DNA of 64,000 nucleotides, taken from positions 186,001 to 250,000 of the forward strand of contig CANMQP010000010.1 of NCBI GenBank assembly GCA_947500035.1, written 5' to 3'. Below are positions 42,039 to 49,585 of this stretch, piece by piece. Both the position numbers and the translations under genes were made by a program. Every line of letters starts with the position of its first letter. Position 1 is the stretch's first letter. The notes under the pieces were generated by a model. The model was not told the DNA's origin, made no database searches, and was given only the letters and a program-made list of their open reading frames with translations. Source of the DNA: an uncultured Kiloniellaceae bacterium (GTDB taxonomy: Bacteria; Pseudomonadota; Alphaproteobacteria; Kiloniellales; Kiloniellaceae).

Positions 42039-43136
42039 TTGAAACTCCTGACCCGCAGGCATGCGCTTGGTTTGTGTGGCGGCAGCATCCTCTCATCCCT
42101 TACAGTCCAAGGCACGTTAGCTCAGTCCCGACGTGAAGAGGGGCCTCTGTTTCTGACAGCCGCCACGCGTGATGGTGGCCGTCACGGCGGCGCGATTCTG
42201 AGCAGCGACGGCGAGTTGCTTGCCGAATTTGCGCTTCCCGAGCGCGGTCATGGCGCTGCGCTGAGCCCGGGGATGCGGGACGCCGTGGTCTTCGCCCGCC
42301 GTCCAGGGACCTTTGCTCTGGTGTTGGATGCAGCGACAGGAATGACGCGTCAGCTGATATCGGCACGTCGAGACCGGCACTTTTTCGGCCATGGCTGCTT
42401 TTCGCGCGACGGCGGTATCCTCTTCGCGACCGAGAATGATTTTGACGGCGAGCGCGGTGTTATCGGCCTTTACGATGTCCGGGACGGCTATCGTCGTGTC
42501 GGTGAGTTTCCATCCCATGGCATTGGCCCTCACGAGATGGCGCTCATGCCTGGTGGGAAAACGCTGGTCGTGGCCAATGGCGGCATTCTGACCCATCCCG
42601 ACGCGCCGCGCATGAAGCTCAATCTGGCCGAGATGGCGCCTTCCATTGCGTTCATCGACGCATCGAGCGGAGACCTGCTCCTGCGACACACGCCACCTGA
42701 CGAGTTCCACCAGCTTTCGTTGCGCCATCTTGCTGTGCGTGCGGATGGCCGTGTCGCTGCCGTAGCGCAATGGGAAGGGCCCATGCTCGAGCAGCCTCCT
42801 CTGATCGCTTTGCTGGACAGGGATAGCGGGCTGCGCTTCCAGGCCGCCCCGCCAGCGGTTGCGCCCAGAATGCGGAACTACTGTGGGTCAGTCGCCTTTT
42901 CGGAAGACGGCGAGAGATTCGCCGTGTCTTCGCCACGCGGCGGGCTGATAACGATATGGGGCAGCGATGGACATTATCGTGAAGCCATCGAGCTTAAAGA
43001 CGGTTGCGGACTTGCTGCAGGTGATAGAGGCTTTGTTCTCACCTCCGGCCGGGGCGTGGTCACGTCAGATGGCTCTCGCGAGATGCGCCGGCACGAAAAG
43101 ATCGCCTTCGACAATCATCTGATTGCGCTCAGTTAG
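42039..43136 (+). CDS. DUF1513 beta-propeller-like exported protein
   Basis: A 365-residue protein of DUF1513, which is regularly last in imelysin/di-heme iron clusters. The N-terminus LTRRHALGLCGGSILSSL resembles a Tat signal (twin Arg). The body shows repeated beta-propeller-like strands such as HGAALSPGMRDAVVFARRPG, FFGHGCFSRDGGILFATEND, GIGPHEMALMPGGKTLVVANGG and RHLAVRADGRVAAVAQWEG. The start is a TTG at 42039. The function is unknown; the context points to periplasmic iron handling. Its stop codon lies within the first unit of a 13-bp tandem repeat. Confidence 0.9.
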   Translation: MKLLTRRHALGLCGGSILSSLTVQGTLAQSRREEGPLFLTAATRDGGRHGGAILSSDGELLAEFALPERGHGAALSPGMRDAVVFARRPGTFALVLDAATGMTRQLISARRDRHFFGHGCFSRDGGILFATENDFDGERGVIGLYDVRDGYRRVGEFPSHGIGPHEMALMPGGKTLVVANGGILTHPDAPRMKLNLAEMAPSIAFIDASSGDLLLRHTPPDEFHQLSLRHLAVRADGRVAAVAQWEGPMLEQPPLIALLDRDSGLRFQAAPPAVAPRMRNYCGSVAFSEDGERFAVSSPRGGLITIWGSDGHYREAIELKDGCGLAAGDRGFVLTSGRGVVTSDGSREMRRHEKIAFDNHLIALS

Positions 43137-43223
43137 GCCCAGGAATTAAGCCCAGTAGTTAGTCCTAAGAATTAGGCCCAAGAATTAGGCCCAAGAATTA
43201 GGCCCAAAAATTAGGCCGGGGAA
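43133..43223. repeat. Seven tandem copies of a 13-bp unit
   Basis: The 91 bp divide exactly into seven 13-mers of consensus TTAGGCCCAAGAA; the fourth and fifth are identical, while the second, third and last diverge. The array fills the whole gap between the convergent DUF1513 and Ada-type genes. Each unit supplies a TAG, and the first one is the DUF1513 stop. Confidence 0.92.
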
Positions 43224-43841
43224 CTACGCATGGTTTCTCGGGCGCCGGAAGGACGAGGGCGGCCGGCCATAGGTCGCGCGAAAGGCGTCATTGAAACGCC
43301 GGACGCTGTTGAAACCGGCTTCGAACGCAATATCCGCGAGCGGCCGGCTGCTGCTGTCGATCAGGCGTTTGGCAACCTGTACCCGATGGGTGGCGGCGAT
43401 GGCGCTGGGGCTCGCGCCCACGTGTTGCATGAAGAGGCGCGAGAGGTGTCTTGCGCCGATCCCCAGTTTATCCGCTAAGCTCTCCACGCTTTCCTGATCC
43501 AGGAAACCCTCTTCAATCAGACGCATGGCCCGTGCAACTGTCGTTGCCGTTCCGCGCCATGCGGGGCTGCCCGGCGCGGTCTCCGGGCGGCATCTCAGGC
43601 AGGGCCGGAAACCGGCCCGTTCCGCAGCGGCAGCCGAGGGATAGAAAGTCACGTTTTTGGAATGGGCGCAGCGCACCGGGCAGATCGGCCGGCAATAGAT
43701 CTTGGTCGTCCGCACACCGGTGAAAAAGAAGCCGTCATACCGCCGGTCCCGGGCAATGCGGGCGCGGTCGCAGGCTTCCCAGTCGCGCCAGATCTCCGGG
43801 TCGACGGGCGTGTTCGGGGTAAGGTCCGTTTGCGTATTCAT
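43224..43841 (-). CDS. adaA: Short Ada-type methyl-phosphotriester-accepting regulator (AdaA-like)
   Basis: A 205-residue protein with the N-terminal Ada zinc domain and an AraC-type DNA-binding domain, but no methylguanine-methyltransferase or AlkA domain. The zinc/acceptor Cys are in YCRPICPVRCAHSKNVTFYPSAAAAERAGFRPCLRCRPE. The HTH part has LADKLGIGARHLSRLF and LADIAFEAGFNSVRRFNDAFRATYGRPPSSFRR. Such proteins sense methylated phosphotriesters and switch on alkylation-repair genes, as Bacillus AdaA does. I chose the ATG at 43841 because upstream sequence lacks family similarity. The tag gene is 6 kb away. It is divergent from the decarboxylase gene. Confidence 0.87.
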   Translation of the reverse strand: MNTQTDLTPNTPVDPEIWRDWEACDRARIARDRRYDGFFFTGVRTTKIYCRPICPVRCAHSKNVTFYPSAAAAERAGFRPCLRCRPETAPGSPAWRGTATTVARAMRLIEEGFLDQESVESLADKLGIGARHLSRLFMQHVGASPSAIAATHRVQVAKRLIDSSSRPLADIAFEAGFNSVRRFNDAFRATYGRPPSSFRRPRNHA

Positions 43842-43993
43842 AATACGCCTATTATGCCGTGGACGCGGCCCGATACTAGCTGAAATCGGACTCGGTCCCG
43901 CGCTGCGCCGGGACGGAGTCCGATCCCGGCCAGACAAAGGCCAGCCTGCATCCTCTTGTAGCAGCCTAAGGGAAACGATCTTGGGAGGTAGGG

Positions 43994-45397
43994 ATGTCGG
44001 CAAGTTCAGTTCTTCAGCAGGCGGCACGGCACGCCGTTGATTACCTGGAGGCGATTGATGATCAGCCGATCAGAACCTCGGCGACGCTATCCGAATTGAG
44101 GGAACGGCTGGGACGAGACTTGCCGGAACGAGGCGTGCCGGCCACACAAGTCATCGATGATTTGGTTGCGGATGCCGCGGGCGGCATTCTCGGGTCCGGC
44201 AGTGGCCGCTTTTATGGATGGGTGATCGGGGGCAGCCTGCCGGTCGCTCTGGCTGCGGATTGGCTGACCTCCACCTGGGATCAAAACGCTGCCTCAAATG
44301 TCACGGCCCCCGCGGAAGCCGTGGTGGAGGAGATCGCCGGTGCCTGGTTGAAGCAAATTCTTAATCTGCCGGACGTGGCCTCGTTCGCTTTCGTCACCGG
44401 CTGCCAGATGGCGCATACCACGGCCTTTGCAGCAGCCCGGCATCACCTGCTTCAGCAGCGCGGATGGGATGTCGAGGTCAAGGGGCTGCAGGGCGCCCCC
44501 AAGATTCGTGTTCTGACCAGTGAAAACCGTCACGAGTCCATCCTGCGCGCCGTGCGTCTGCTCGGACTCGGAACTGAAGCGGTCACCTATGTCGCAAGCG
44601 ATAGCGAGGGCCGTATGGATCCGGGGGCGCTGGACGCCGCGTTGAGTAGCCCGGCGGACCGCGCCACGATCGTTTCCCTTCAGGCGGGAGACCTCAACAC
44701 AGGAGTTTTCGACTCCTTCAAGGCGCTGTGCCCGATCGCGCGCAAGTATGAAGCCTGGGTCCATGTGGACGGCGCCTTCGGACTCTGGGCGGCTGCCAGT
44801 CCTCGCTACCGGCATCTGCTTGAGGGGGTGGAGCAGGCCAATTCCTGGGCCACCGATGGTCACAAGTGGCTCAACCTGCCATTCGATTCAGGCTTCGTCT
44901 TCGTTGCGGAGCCAGCAGCGCACCGGGCGGCCTTCTCCCAGGCGACCAGCTATGCCGTGCCGCTTGAGGACCTGCGCAATCAAAAGGACTGGAATCCGGA
45001 ATGGTCACGCCGCGGCCGGGGCTTCGCCGCTTACGCCGCCCTTCGGCATCTGGGCGAAGCCGGGGTGCGCGATCTGGTCGAGCGCTGCTGCGGCCATGCC
45101 GGCCGTCTGGTCGCGGGTATTGCGGCACTGGAAGGTGCAGAAGCACTTGCGCACCCAGTCATCAACCAGGGCCTGGTCCGCTTCCTCTCCCCGGACGGCG
45201 GTCACGACCGGCGTACGGACGAGGTGATCGCAGCCCTTCAGAGCAGCGGTGACGTCTGGTTCGGCGGTGTCACCTGGCAGAGGAAGCGCGCGATGCGCAT
45301 CTCGGTCTGCAATTGGCTGACGACCGATGCGGATATTGATCGAACAATAGAGGTTGTCCGGCGCGTTTTGCCGGAAACGTCCCGCCCTTCGATTTGA
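43994..45397 (+). CDS. Group II PLP-dependent decarboxylase family protein
   Basis: A 467-residue PLP enzyme related to aromatic-L-amino-acid and glutamate decarboxylases. Recognisable elements are FYGWVIGGSLPVALAADWL, FVTGCQMAHTTAFAAARHHLL, the cofactor region AWVHVDGAFGLWAA and the Schiff-base Lys in ATDGHKWLNLPFDSGFVFV. The C-terminus GGVTWQRKRAMRISVCNWLTT is typical. The ATG at 43994 was used. It stands alone on the plus strand, divergent from the Ada-type gene. An aromatic or small amino acid substrate is likely but cannot be fixed. Confidence 0.88.
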   Translation: MSASSVLQQAARHAVDYLEAIDDQPIRTSATLSELRERLGRDLPERGVPATQVIDDLVADAAGGILGSGSGRFYGWVIGGSLPVALAADWLTSTWDQNAASNVTAPAEAVVEEIAGAWLKQILNLPDVASFAFVTGCQMAHTTAFAAARHHLLQQRGWDVEVKGLQGAPKIRVLTSENRHESILRAVRLLGLGTEAVTYVASDSEGRMDPGALDAALSSPADRATIVSLQAGDLNTGVFDSFKALCPIARKYEAWVHVDGAFGLWAAASPRYRHLLEGVEQANSWATDGHKWLNLPFDSGFVFVAEPAAHRAAFSQATSYAVPLEDLRNQKDWNPEWSRRGRGFAAYAALRHLGEAGVRDLVERCCGHAGRLVAGIAALEGAEALAHPVINQGLVRFLSPDGGHDRRTDEVIAALQSSGDVWFGGVTWQRKRAMRISVCNWLTTDADIDRTIEVVRRVLPETSRPSI

Positions 45398-45430
45398 AGC
45401 GCTGTGGTATCTGCCGAAAACAAGCAGGCG

Positions 45431-46147
45431 CTAACGTGTCTTGAGGGCATTCTGATAAGCACCACCGATCAACTGCGGCACGGCGTTGCTGGTGTTTTGC
45501 GCGATTGCATAGCTGACATCCTCTGCATAGCCGGCGTCCGCGAGCTCCTGACCGGACGCGCAGGCCAGGATCGCTTCGGGGCAGATGTCCCGCATGGCCT
45601 GGTAAGCCGCGCGGGTCGCTTCGGCGTCGGGTGTCAACTTCCCTTCCATGGCGGCAAGAATGGCGCCTGCACCAAGCAAGTCTTCCAGTGCCGGGCGCAG
45701 TGTTCCGTCCGGCCATTTTTCACCTGCGGCGATGACTCCGACTCGCTCACCAATATGCCCCGCGGCTTCAGCGACAGCCCCTGCATTTCGCAAACACCCG
45801 GCGAAGGTTGGGCAATCACCCGTCAGTTCCGAGAGCGCCGAGCCGTTGGGAGACGGCAGGACAATGCGCTGGCCGGGCGAAACTTTTGAGAGCGACTTGG
45901 GCGAAAGGCTCAGTTGTCCGCCGGACGCGGACCTGGGCCGGGCGAGGCTTGCCGAATGCCGTGCGGCGTGTGCCGCTGCACCTTCACGGCCGTAAGCATA
46001 GGGGAACACGAGCGCGCCCCGGCCAACCGCCACATCGACCGCCGTCGAAAAGGACAGTACATCGACAATGATAACGGCGTCGGAGTCCGGCAGCAGCGTG
46101 CGCAAACCGTTTTGACCCCAGGCAAAGGAGAGCAGGTGTTTTCCCAT
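45431..46147 (-). CDS. 2-phosphosulfolactate phosphatase family protein (ComB)
   Basis: A 238-residue Mg-dependent phosphatase-like protein of the ComB family. The N-terminal VIIVDVLSFSTAVDVAVGRGALVFPYAYG contains the conserved Asp of the metal site. SPNGSALSEL, FAGCLRNAGAVAEAA and VIAAGEKWPDGTLRPALEDLLGAGAIL are the other core blocks. ComB acts in coenzyme M synthesis in archaea; bacterial homologues outside methanogens have unknown substrates. No sulfolactate or coenzyme M genes are close. It is downstream of LysR on the same strand with a 26-bp gap. Confidence 0.87.
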   Translation of the reverse strand: MGKHLLSFAWGQNGLRTLLPDSDAVIIVDVLSFSTAVDVAVGRGALVFPYAYGREGAAAHAARHSASLARPRSASGGQLSLSPKSLSKVSPGQRIVLPSPNGSALSELTGDCPTFAGCLRNAGAVAEAAGHIGERVGVIAAGEKWPDGTLRPALEDLLGAGAILAAMEGKLTPDAEATRAAYQAMRDICPEAILACASGQELADAGYAEDVSYAIAQNTSNAVPQLIGGAYQNALKTR

Positions 46148-46173
46148 GATCTCAGGCCCTAAATGTCATCGAG

Positions 46174-47070
46174 CTATTCATCGATGGCCGCGATCAGAAA
46201 GTCCCGGAAGCGGCTTTCCGCGGCGCTAAAGCGGTAGCCGTGGCGCCAGGCGATACCGACGTCCATGCTCGGCACGGTATCGCTGATCGGACGACGTTCC
46301 ACACGTCCGCCATCGAGCGACCAGGGACGGTAGACCAGATCCGAGAGGATCGTAACGGCGTGGCCGGTCGCGACCATGCTGCGTACGGCCTCCAGAGAAC
46401 CCGTCTCGAACACCACGTTCGGTTCATGCCCAACGTCCTGCCAGTAGCGCCGGCTGGCTTTATCTGATTCGTCGACCTTGAAAAAGACGAAGGGCTCTGC
46501 GGCGACCTCGGCCATGCTCACGGTCTCCTGCTTGATCAGGGGGTGGGTATTGGCGAGCCAGAGCCGGCGGGGTGACTTTTTTAGAACTTTGCTGTGAAAT
46601 CGGTCGGGACTGGAGAGATTGGAAACCAGCATGAAGGCGATATCGATCTCTTCGCGCGCCAGCATGGTCTCCAACTCTTCGCGTGACGCCTCCACCAGAT
46701 CGAAATCGATCGAGGGGTTTCTGCGCCGAAACCGCGACAGGAGCGGAAAGAGAGCGTAGCCAGAGGCTGTATAGGTCACGCCCAAACGAATTTTGCCTTT
46801 GAGATCGGGCAGTTTTTGCTGCATCGAAGCGACCGCGTCATCCACGACGAATTCGATGTTCTCGGCATGTGTCCGGAAATTCTGCCCTTCTTGCGTCAGT
46901 GACACTCCGCCTGACCGGCGGGTGAAGAGCGTGACGCCCAGTGTCGCCTCAAGGTCCTTGATCGCGAGGGTCACTGCCGACTGAGAAATGCCAAGCTGGG
47001 TCGCGGCGGCGGAGACCTTCTCGGTATCGGCGACGGCGATGAAGTAGCGGACCTGGCGGAGACTAAGCAT
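46174..47070 (-). CDS. LysR family transcriptional regulator
   Basis: A 298-residue LTTR. The N-terminal HTH is LRQVRYFIAVADTEKVSAAATQLGISQSAVTLAIKDLEATLGVTLFTRRSGG. The C-terminal effector domain starts at LKGKIRLGVTYTASGYALFPLL and resembles the CynR/CbbR-like branch. The ATG at 47070 was used. The upstream region contains an 8-1-8 palindrome that fits LysR binding, and a small gene is transcribed divergently. The ComB-like gene follows downstream on the same strand. The inducer is unknown. Confidence 0.9.
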   Translation of the reverse strand: MLSLRQVRYFIAVADTEKVSAAATQLGISQSAVTLAIKDLEATLGVTLFTRRSGGVSLTQEGQNFRTHAENIEFVVDDAVASMQQKLPDLKGKIRLGVTYTASGYALFPLLSRFRRRNPSIDFDLVEASREELETMLAREEIDIAFMLVSNLSSPDRFHSKVLKKSPRRLWLANTHPLIKQETVSMAEVAAEPFVFFKVDESDKASRRYWQDVGHEPNVVFETGSLEAVRSMVATGHAVTILSDLVYRPWSLDGGRVERRPISDTVPSMDVGIAWRHGYRFSAAESRFRDFLIAAIDE

Positions 47071-47120
47071 CGGTTAGGCTTACAGAGGTGTTATGAGTTT
47101 TTCTGAATTTGATATTATAA

Positions 47121-47137
47121 AATTTGAATTTCAAATT
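47121..47137. promoter_or_regulatory. Candidate LysR operator
   Basis: AATTTGAATTTCAAATT is a perfect 8-1-8 palindrome, nested in a wider pair GAATTTGA (47105-47112) and TCAAATTC (47131-47138). It is about 50 bp from the LysR start in the divergent region, as expected for an autoregulatory LTTR site. Confidence 0.5.
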
Positions 47138-47203
47138 CCACAAAAAAACTGACACCCTGTGTTTATGTCGATCGGATCCATAGCAAACTCACAGGAGCGA
47201 CAG

Positions 47204-47392
47204 ATGACAAGTTTGACCATCGATGACCGCATTCTTCCCTCTTCGGGTTTGGATGTCGCGGTCCTGCGTGACGCCAAACCGTCGGAGCGCGCGGCGATGC
47301 AGCGGGAAACTGCCACCTCGCGCGATACACAGGCACAGACGTTTGCAGATCAGATCGGTCAGGGTCAGTGGAGGGTTCTGCGCTACCTTTAG
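47204..47392 (+). CDS. Small hypothetical protein divergent from LysR
   Basis: A 62-residue frame with the ATG at 47204 and AGGAG about 8 bp upstream, the best support for its being real. The sequence is polar and probably partly disordered (RDAKPSERAAMQRETATSRDTQAQTFADQIGQ) and ends WRVLRYL. No domain is recognisable. LysR genes usually face their target gene, so this may be that target, or the remnant of a longer gene truncated before the PEP-mutase-like gene. Its stop is 25 bp from the convergent gene end. Confidence 0.42.
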   Translation: MTSLTIDDRILPSSGLDVAVLRDAKPSERAAMQRETATSRDTQAQTFADQIGQGQWRVLRYL

Positions 47393-47417
47393 GCGCGAAG
47401 CGAAATCGACAGGCCGG

Positions 47418-48248
47418 TCATTGCTCGTATGTGCGGAAAATATCTTCCAGTTGCGCGAAGCCTGCCGCGTCTTTGGCAAAGGTGAAGGTGCCCTGGTCCA
47501 GGATCTCGCGCGCGGCTGCGAGGACCGCACCGAAGGCAAGGCGCGAAAAAGCGGAGCCGACGCTGATCCGCTTCGCGCCTGCCTTCGCAAGGTCTTCGAT
47601 CCCGAAGGTCACGCCGGGTAAGCCCATGACAACATTGACGGGTTTGCCGACGGATGAACAGACCGACCTGATGTCGTCCAGTCTGTTTAGTCCCGGTGCG
47701 TAGAGCACATCCGCACCGGCCTCCTCGAAAGCCTGCAGGCGCCGGATGGTATCGTCCAGATCACGGCGGCCATGCAGAAAGTTCTCGGCGCGGGCGGTCA
47801 GGATAAAATCGCCGGGCAGGGCACGGGCGGCTTCGACGGCGGCCGCGACCCGCTCCACGGTCAGGCCGAAATCGTAAATCGGTTTATCGCTGTCGCCACT
47901 GAAGTCTTCGATGGAGCAACCGGCCAACCCAGTCGCTGCGGCTTGCGGAATGATCTCGGCGACATCTGCCGGAGCGTCGGCAAAGCCGTTCTCCATGTCA
48001 GCGGAGACCGGCAGTTCCGTTGCCGAAACGATGCCTCTGCAGTGCGCAAGGACGTTTTCCAGGTTGATGCGGCCTTCGGGAAGACCGAGCGAGAAAGCCA
48101 TTCCGGCACTGGTCGTCGCCAAGGCCTTGAAGCCGAGTGATGCCAGCACGCGCGCTGTTCCCGCATCCCAGGGATTGGGGATGACGAAGATGCCGTCCTC
48201 CTCGTGAAGCGCGCGAAACCCGGCGATCTTTTCCGCTTGAGACAGCAT
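47418..48248 (-). CDS. Isocitrate lyase/PEP mutase family protein
   Basis: A TIM-barrel protein of 276 residues from the ICL/PEP-mutase superfamily. It begins with FRALHEEDGIFVIPNPWDAGTARVLASLGFKALATTSAG. The metal-binding block is LPVSADMENGFAD and further conserved sequence is GLAGCSIEDFSG and FILTARAENFLHG. The isocitrate-lyase KKCGH loop is absent, so a lyase on other oxyacids or a phosphono-type reaction is more likely. The ATG at 48248 with GAGGAG upstream is preferred over a longer frame. It is divergent from an ArsR-type regulator, which may control it. Confidence 0.87.
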   Translation of the reverse strand: MLSQAEKIAGFRALHEEDGIFVIPNPWDAGTARVLASLGFKALATTSAGMAFSLGLPEGRINLENVLAHCRGIVSATELPVSADMENGFADAPADVAEIIPQAAATGLAGCSIEDFSGDSDKPIYDFGLTVERVAAAVEAARALPGDFILTARAENFLHGRRDLDDTIRRLQAFEEAGADVLYAPGLNRLDDIRSVCSSVGKPVNVVMGLPGVTFGIEDLAKAGAKRISVGSAFSRLAFGAVLAAAREILDQGTFTFAKDAAGFAQLEDIFRTYEQ

Positions 48249-48283
48249 CACAGACTCCTCTTTACATTCACAGTTCGATGGTA

Positions 48284-48306
48284 GTTGATCAATGCATTGA
48301 GTCAAC
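48284..48306. promoter_or_regulatory. Candidate ArsR-type operator between divergent genes
   Basis: GTTGATCAATG and CATTGAGTCAAC form an imperfect palindrome (one inserted base) with a perfect 12-bp centre TCAATGCATTGA. It lies 36 bp from the PEP-mutase start and about 85 bp from the regulator start. This fits autoregulation plus control of the divergent gene, by inference. Confidence 0.45.
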
Positions 48307-48390
48307 AGGCATTGTTCGATATACATGGGTGTGTAACTGCACCAAGGCATCTGTCTTGGCAAGAGAGTACGCTTCGGTCAAGGTCGCACA

Positions 48391-49155
48391 ATGCCTGCAA
48401 ATCCCGCAACAGCTTCACACTTTGACGTCTCGAAGATCGGCAAACTCCTCGGAGATTCCTCGAGGGTCGAGATGATCTCATCTCTGATAGACGGACGGTC
48501 GCTGACGGCGCGCGAGCTCGCACACGGGGCCGGTATCTCCGCCTCCACCGCGAGCTTTCACTTGGCAAAGCTCGTTGACGCCGGATTGCTGATGGTCCTT
48601 AGTCAGGGACGTCATCACTTTTACCGGGTGGCCTCACCCGAAGTCGGCGCGGCGCTTCAAGCTTTGCTGAGGCTTGCGCCCAGCGGAAAGGCAAAGCCGG
48701 CGGCCCGGCGCAAGACGCAACTCTGTTTCGCGCGCACCTGTTATGGCCACCTCGCCGGGGTGCTGGGCCTTGCCGTCGCGGAAGCACTACAGGCTAAGGG
48801 CTTGATCGAAGCGCGCGGCGAGGAAGATTTTCTTCTAACCCAAAAGGGCGAACGCTTTTTTAAGAAACTCGAAATAGACCTTGATGGTCTCCACGCAGGC
48901 CGGCGGCTCTTTGCCAGACAGTGCCTGGATTGGAGCGAGCGGAAGCCTCATCTCGGCGGTGCGCTGGGTCAGGCCTTTACCGAAAGTCTGATAAAGCGAA
49001 AATGGTTGCGCAAGAAAACGGGTAGCCGGGAGATCCAAGTGACGAAGGATGGGCAGGCGGGTTTGCGCAAACTACTCGGCATCAGGACCGAGGCGCTGTC
49101 ATCCGCTTTCTTCATCGCGGAACCGGCGAAGAACGCAACGAAGAGGAGGGACTGA
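48391..49155 (+). CDS. ArsR family winged-helix transcriptional regulator
   Basis: A 254-residue regulator. The N-terminal ArsR domain contains GKLLGDSSRVEMISSLIDGRSLTARELAHGAGISASTASFHLAKLVDAGLLMVLSQGRHHFYRVA. No typical metal-binding CxCxxC motif is present in it. The second half (about residues 115-240) is an extension with Cys residues (LCFARTCYGHLAGVLG) and LDWSERKPHLGGALGQAF, a pattern shared by a subgroup of alphaproteobacterial ArsR proteins. A RidA gene follows with 1 bp between. It faces the PEP-mutase-like gene. The ligand is unknown. Confidence 0.88.
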   Translation: MPANPATASHFDVSKIGKLLGDSSRVEMISSLIDGRSLTARELAHGAGISASTASFHLAKLVDAGLLMVLSQGRHHFYRVASPEVGAALQALLRLAPSGKAKPAARRKTQLCFARTCYGHLAGVLGLAVAEALQAKGLIEARGEEDFLLTQKGERFFKKLEIDLDGLHAGRRLFARQCLDWSERKPHLGGALGQAFTESLIKRKWLRKKTGSREIQVTKDGQAGLRKLLGIRTEALSSAFFIAEPAKNATKRRD

Positions 49156-49156
49156 T

Positions 49157-49576
49157 ATGGCTCAGGGATTCAACCCGCCGGGAACCTGGCAGCCAAGGGA
49201 GCGTGGTTTCAGCATGGGCGTGGTCCAGCATCCTGGCCATTTCATTCACTTCACCGGACAGGTGGCCTGGAACGAGGCTGAAGAGATCGTTGGTCTTGGT
49301 GATGTGGCGGAACAGACCCGTCAATGCTTCCGCAATATCGAGGCCGTGCTGGAAGCGGTCGGCGGTCGCCTGGAGGATATCGTCTCCGTGACCACCTACT
49401 TCACCGACCGGACGCAGCTTCCGGAGATTCAAAAGGTGCGGTCGGCTTATTTCGATCCGCGAACAGCGCCTGCAAGCACGTCCATCATGGTGGCGGGGCT
49501 CGGCCATCCTGACTTTCTGGTCGAACTGGCACCCATTGCGGTTATCCCTCCGGAGCGTTTCAAACCGGTGGATTGA
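49157..49576 (+). CDS. RidA family protein
   Basis: A 139-residue YjgF/YER057c/UK114 family protein. Archetypal RidA hydrolyses reactive enamine/imine intermediates of PLP enzymes. FIHFTGQVAWNEAEEIVGLGDVAEQTRQCFRNIEAVLEAVGG is the family core, followed by TTYFTDRTQLPEIQKVRSAYFD and STSIMVAGLGHPDFLVELAPIAVI. The archetypal Arg105 position (CVEAR in RidA) is replaced here by the stretch LVELAP, so it belongs to a subgroup that probably lacks deaminase activity. The ATG at 49157 lies 1 bp after the ArsR stop, so they are coexpressed. Confidence 0.92.
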   Translation: MAQGFNPPGTWQPRERGFSMGVVQHPGHFIHFTGQVAWNEAEEIVGLGDVAEQTRQCFRNIEAVLEAVGGRLEDIVSVTTYFTDRTQLPEIQKVRSAYFDPRTAPASTSIMVAGLGHPDFLVELAPIAVIPPERFKPVD

Positions 49577-49585
49577 GCCTTTGGT

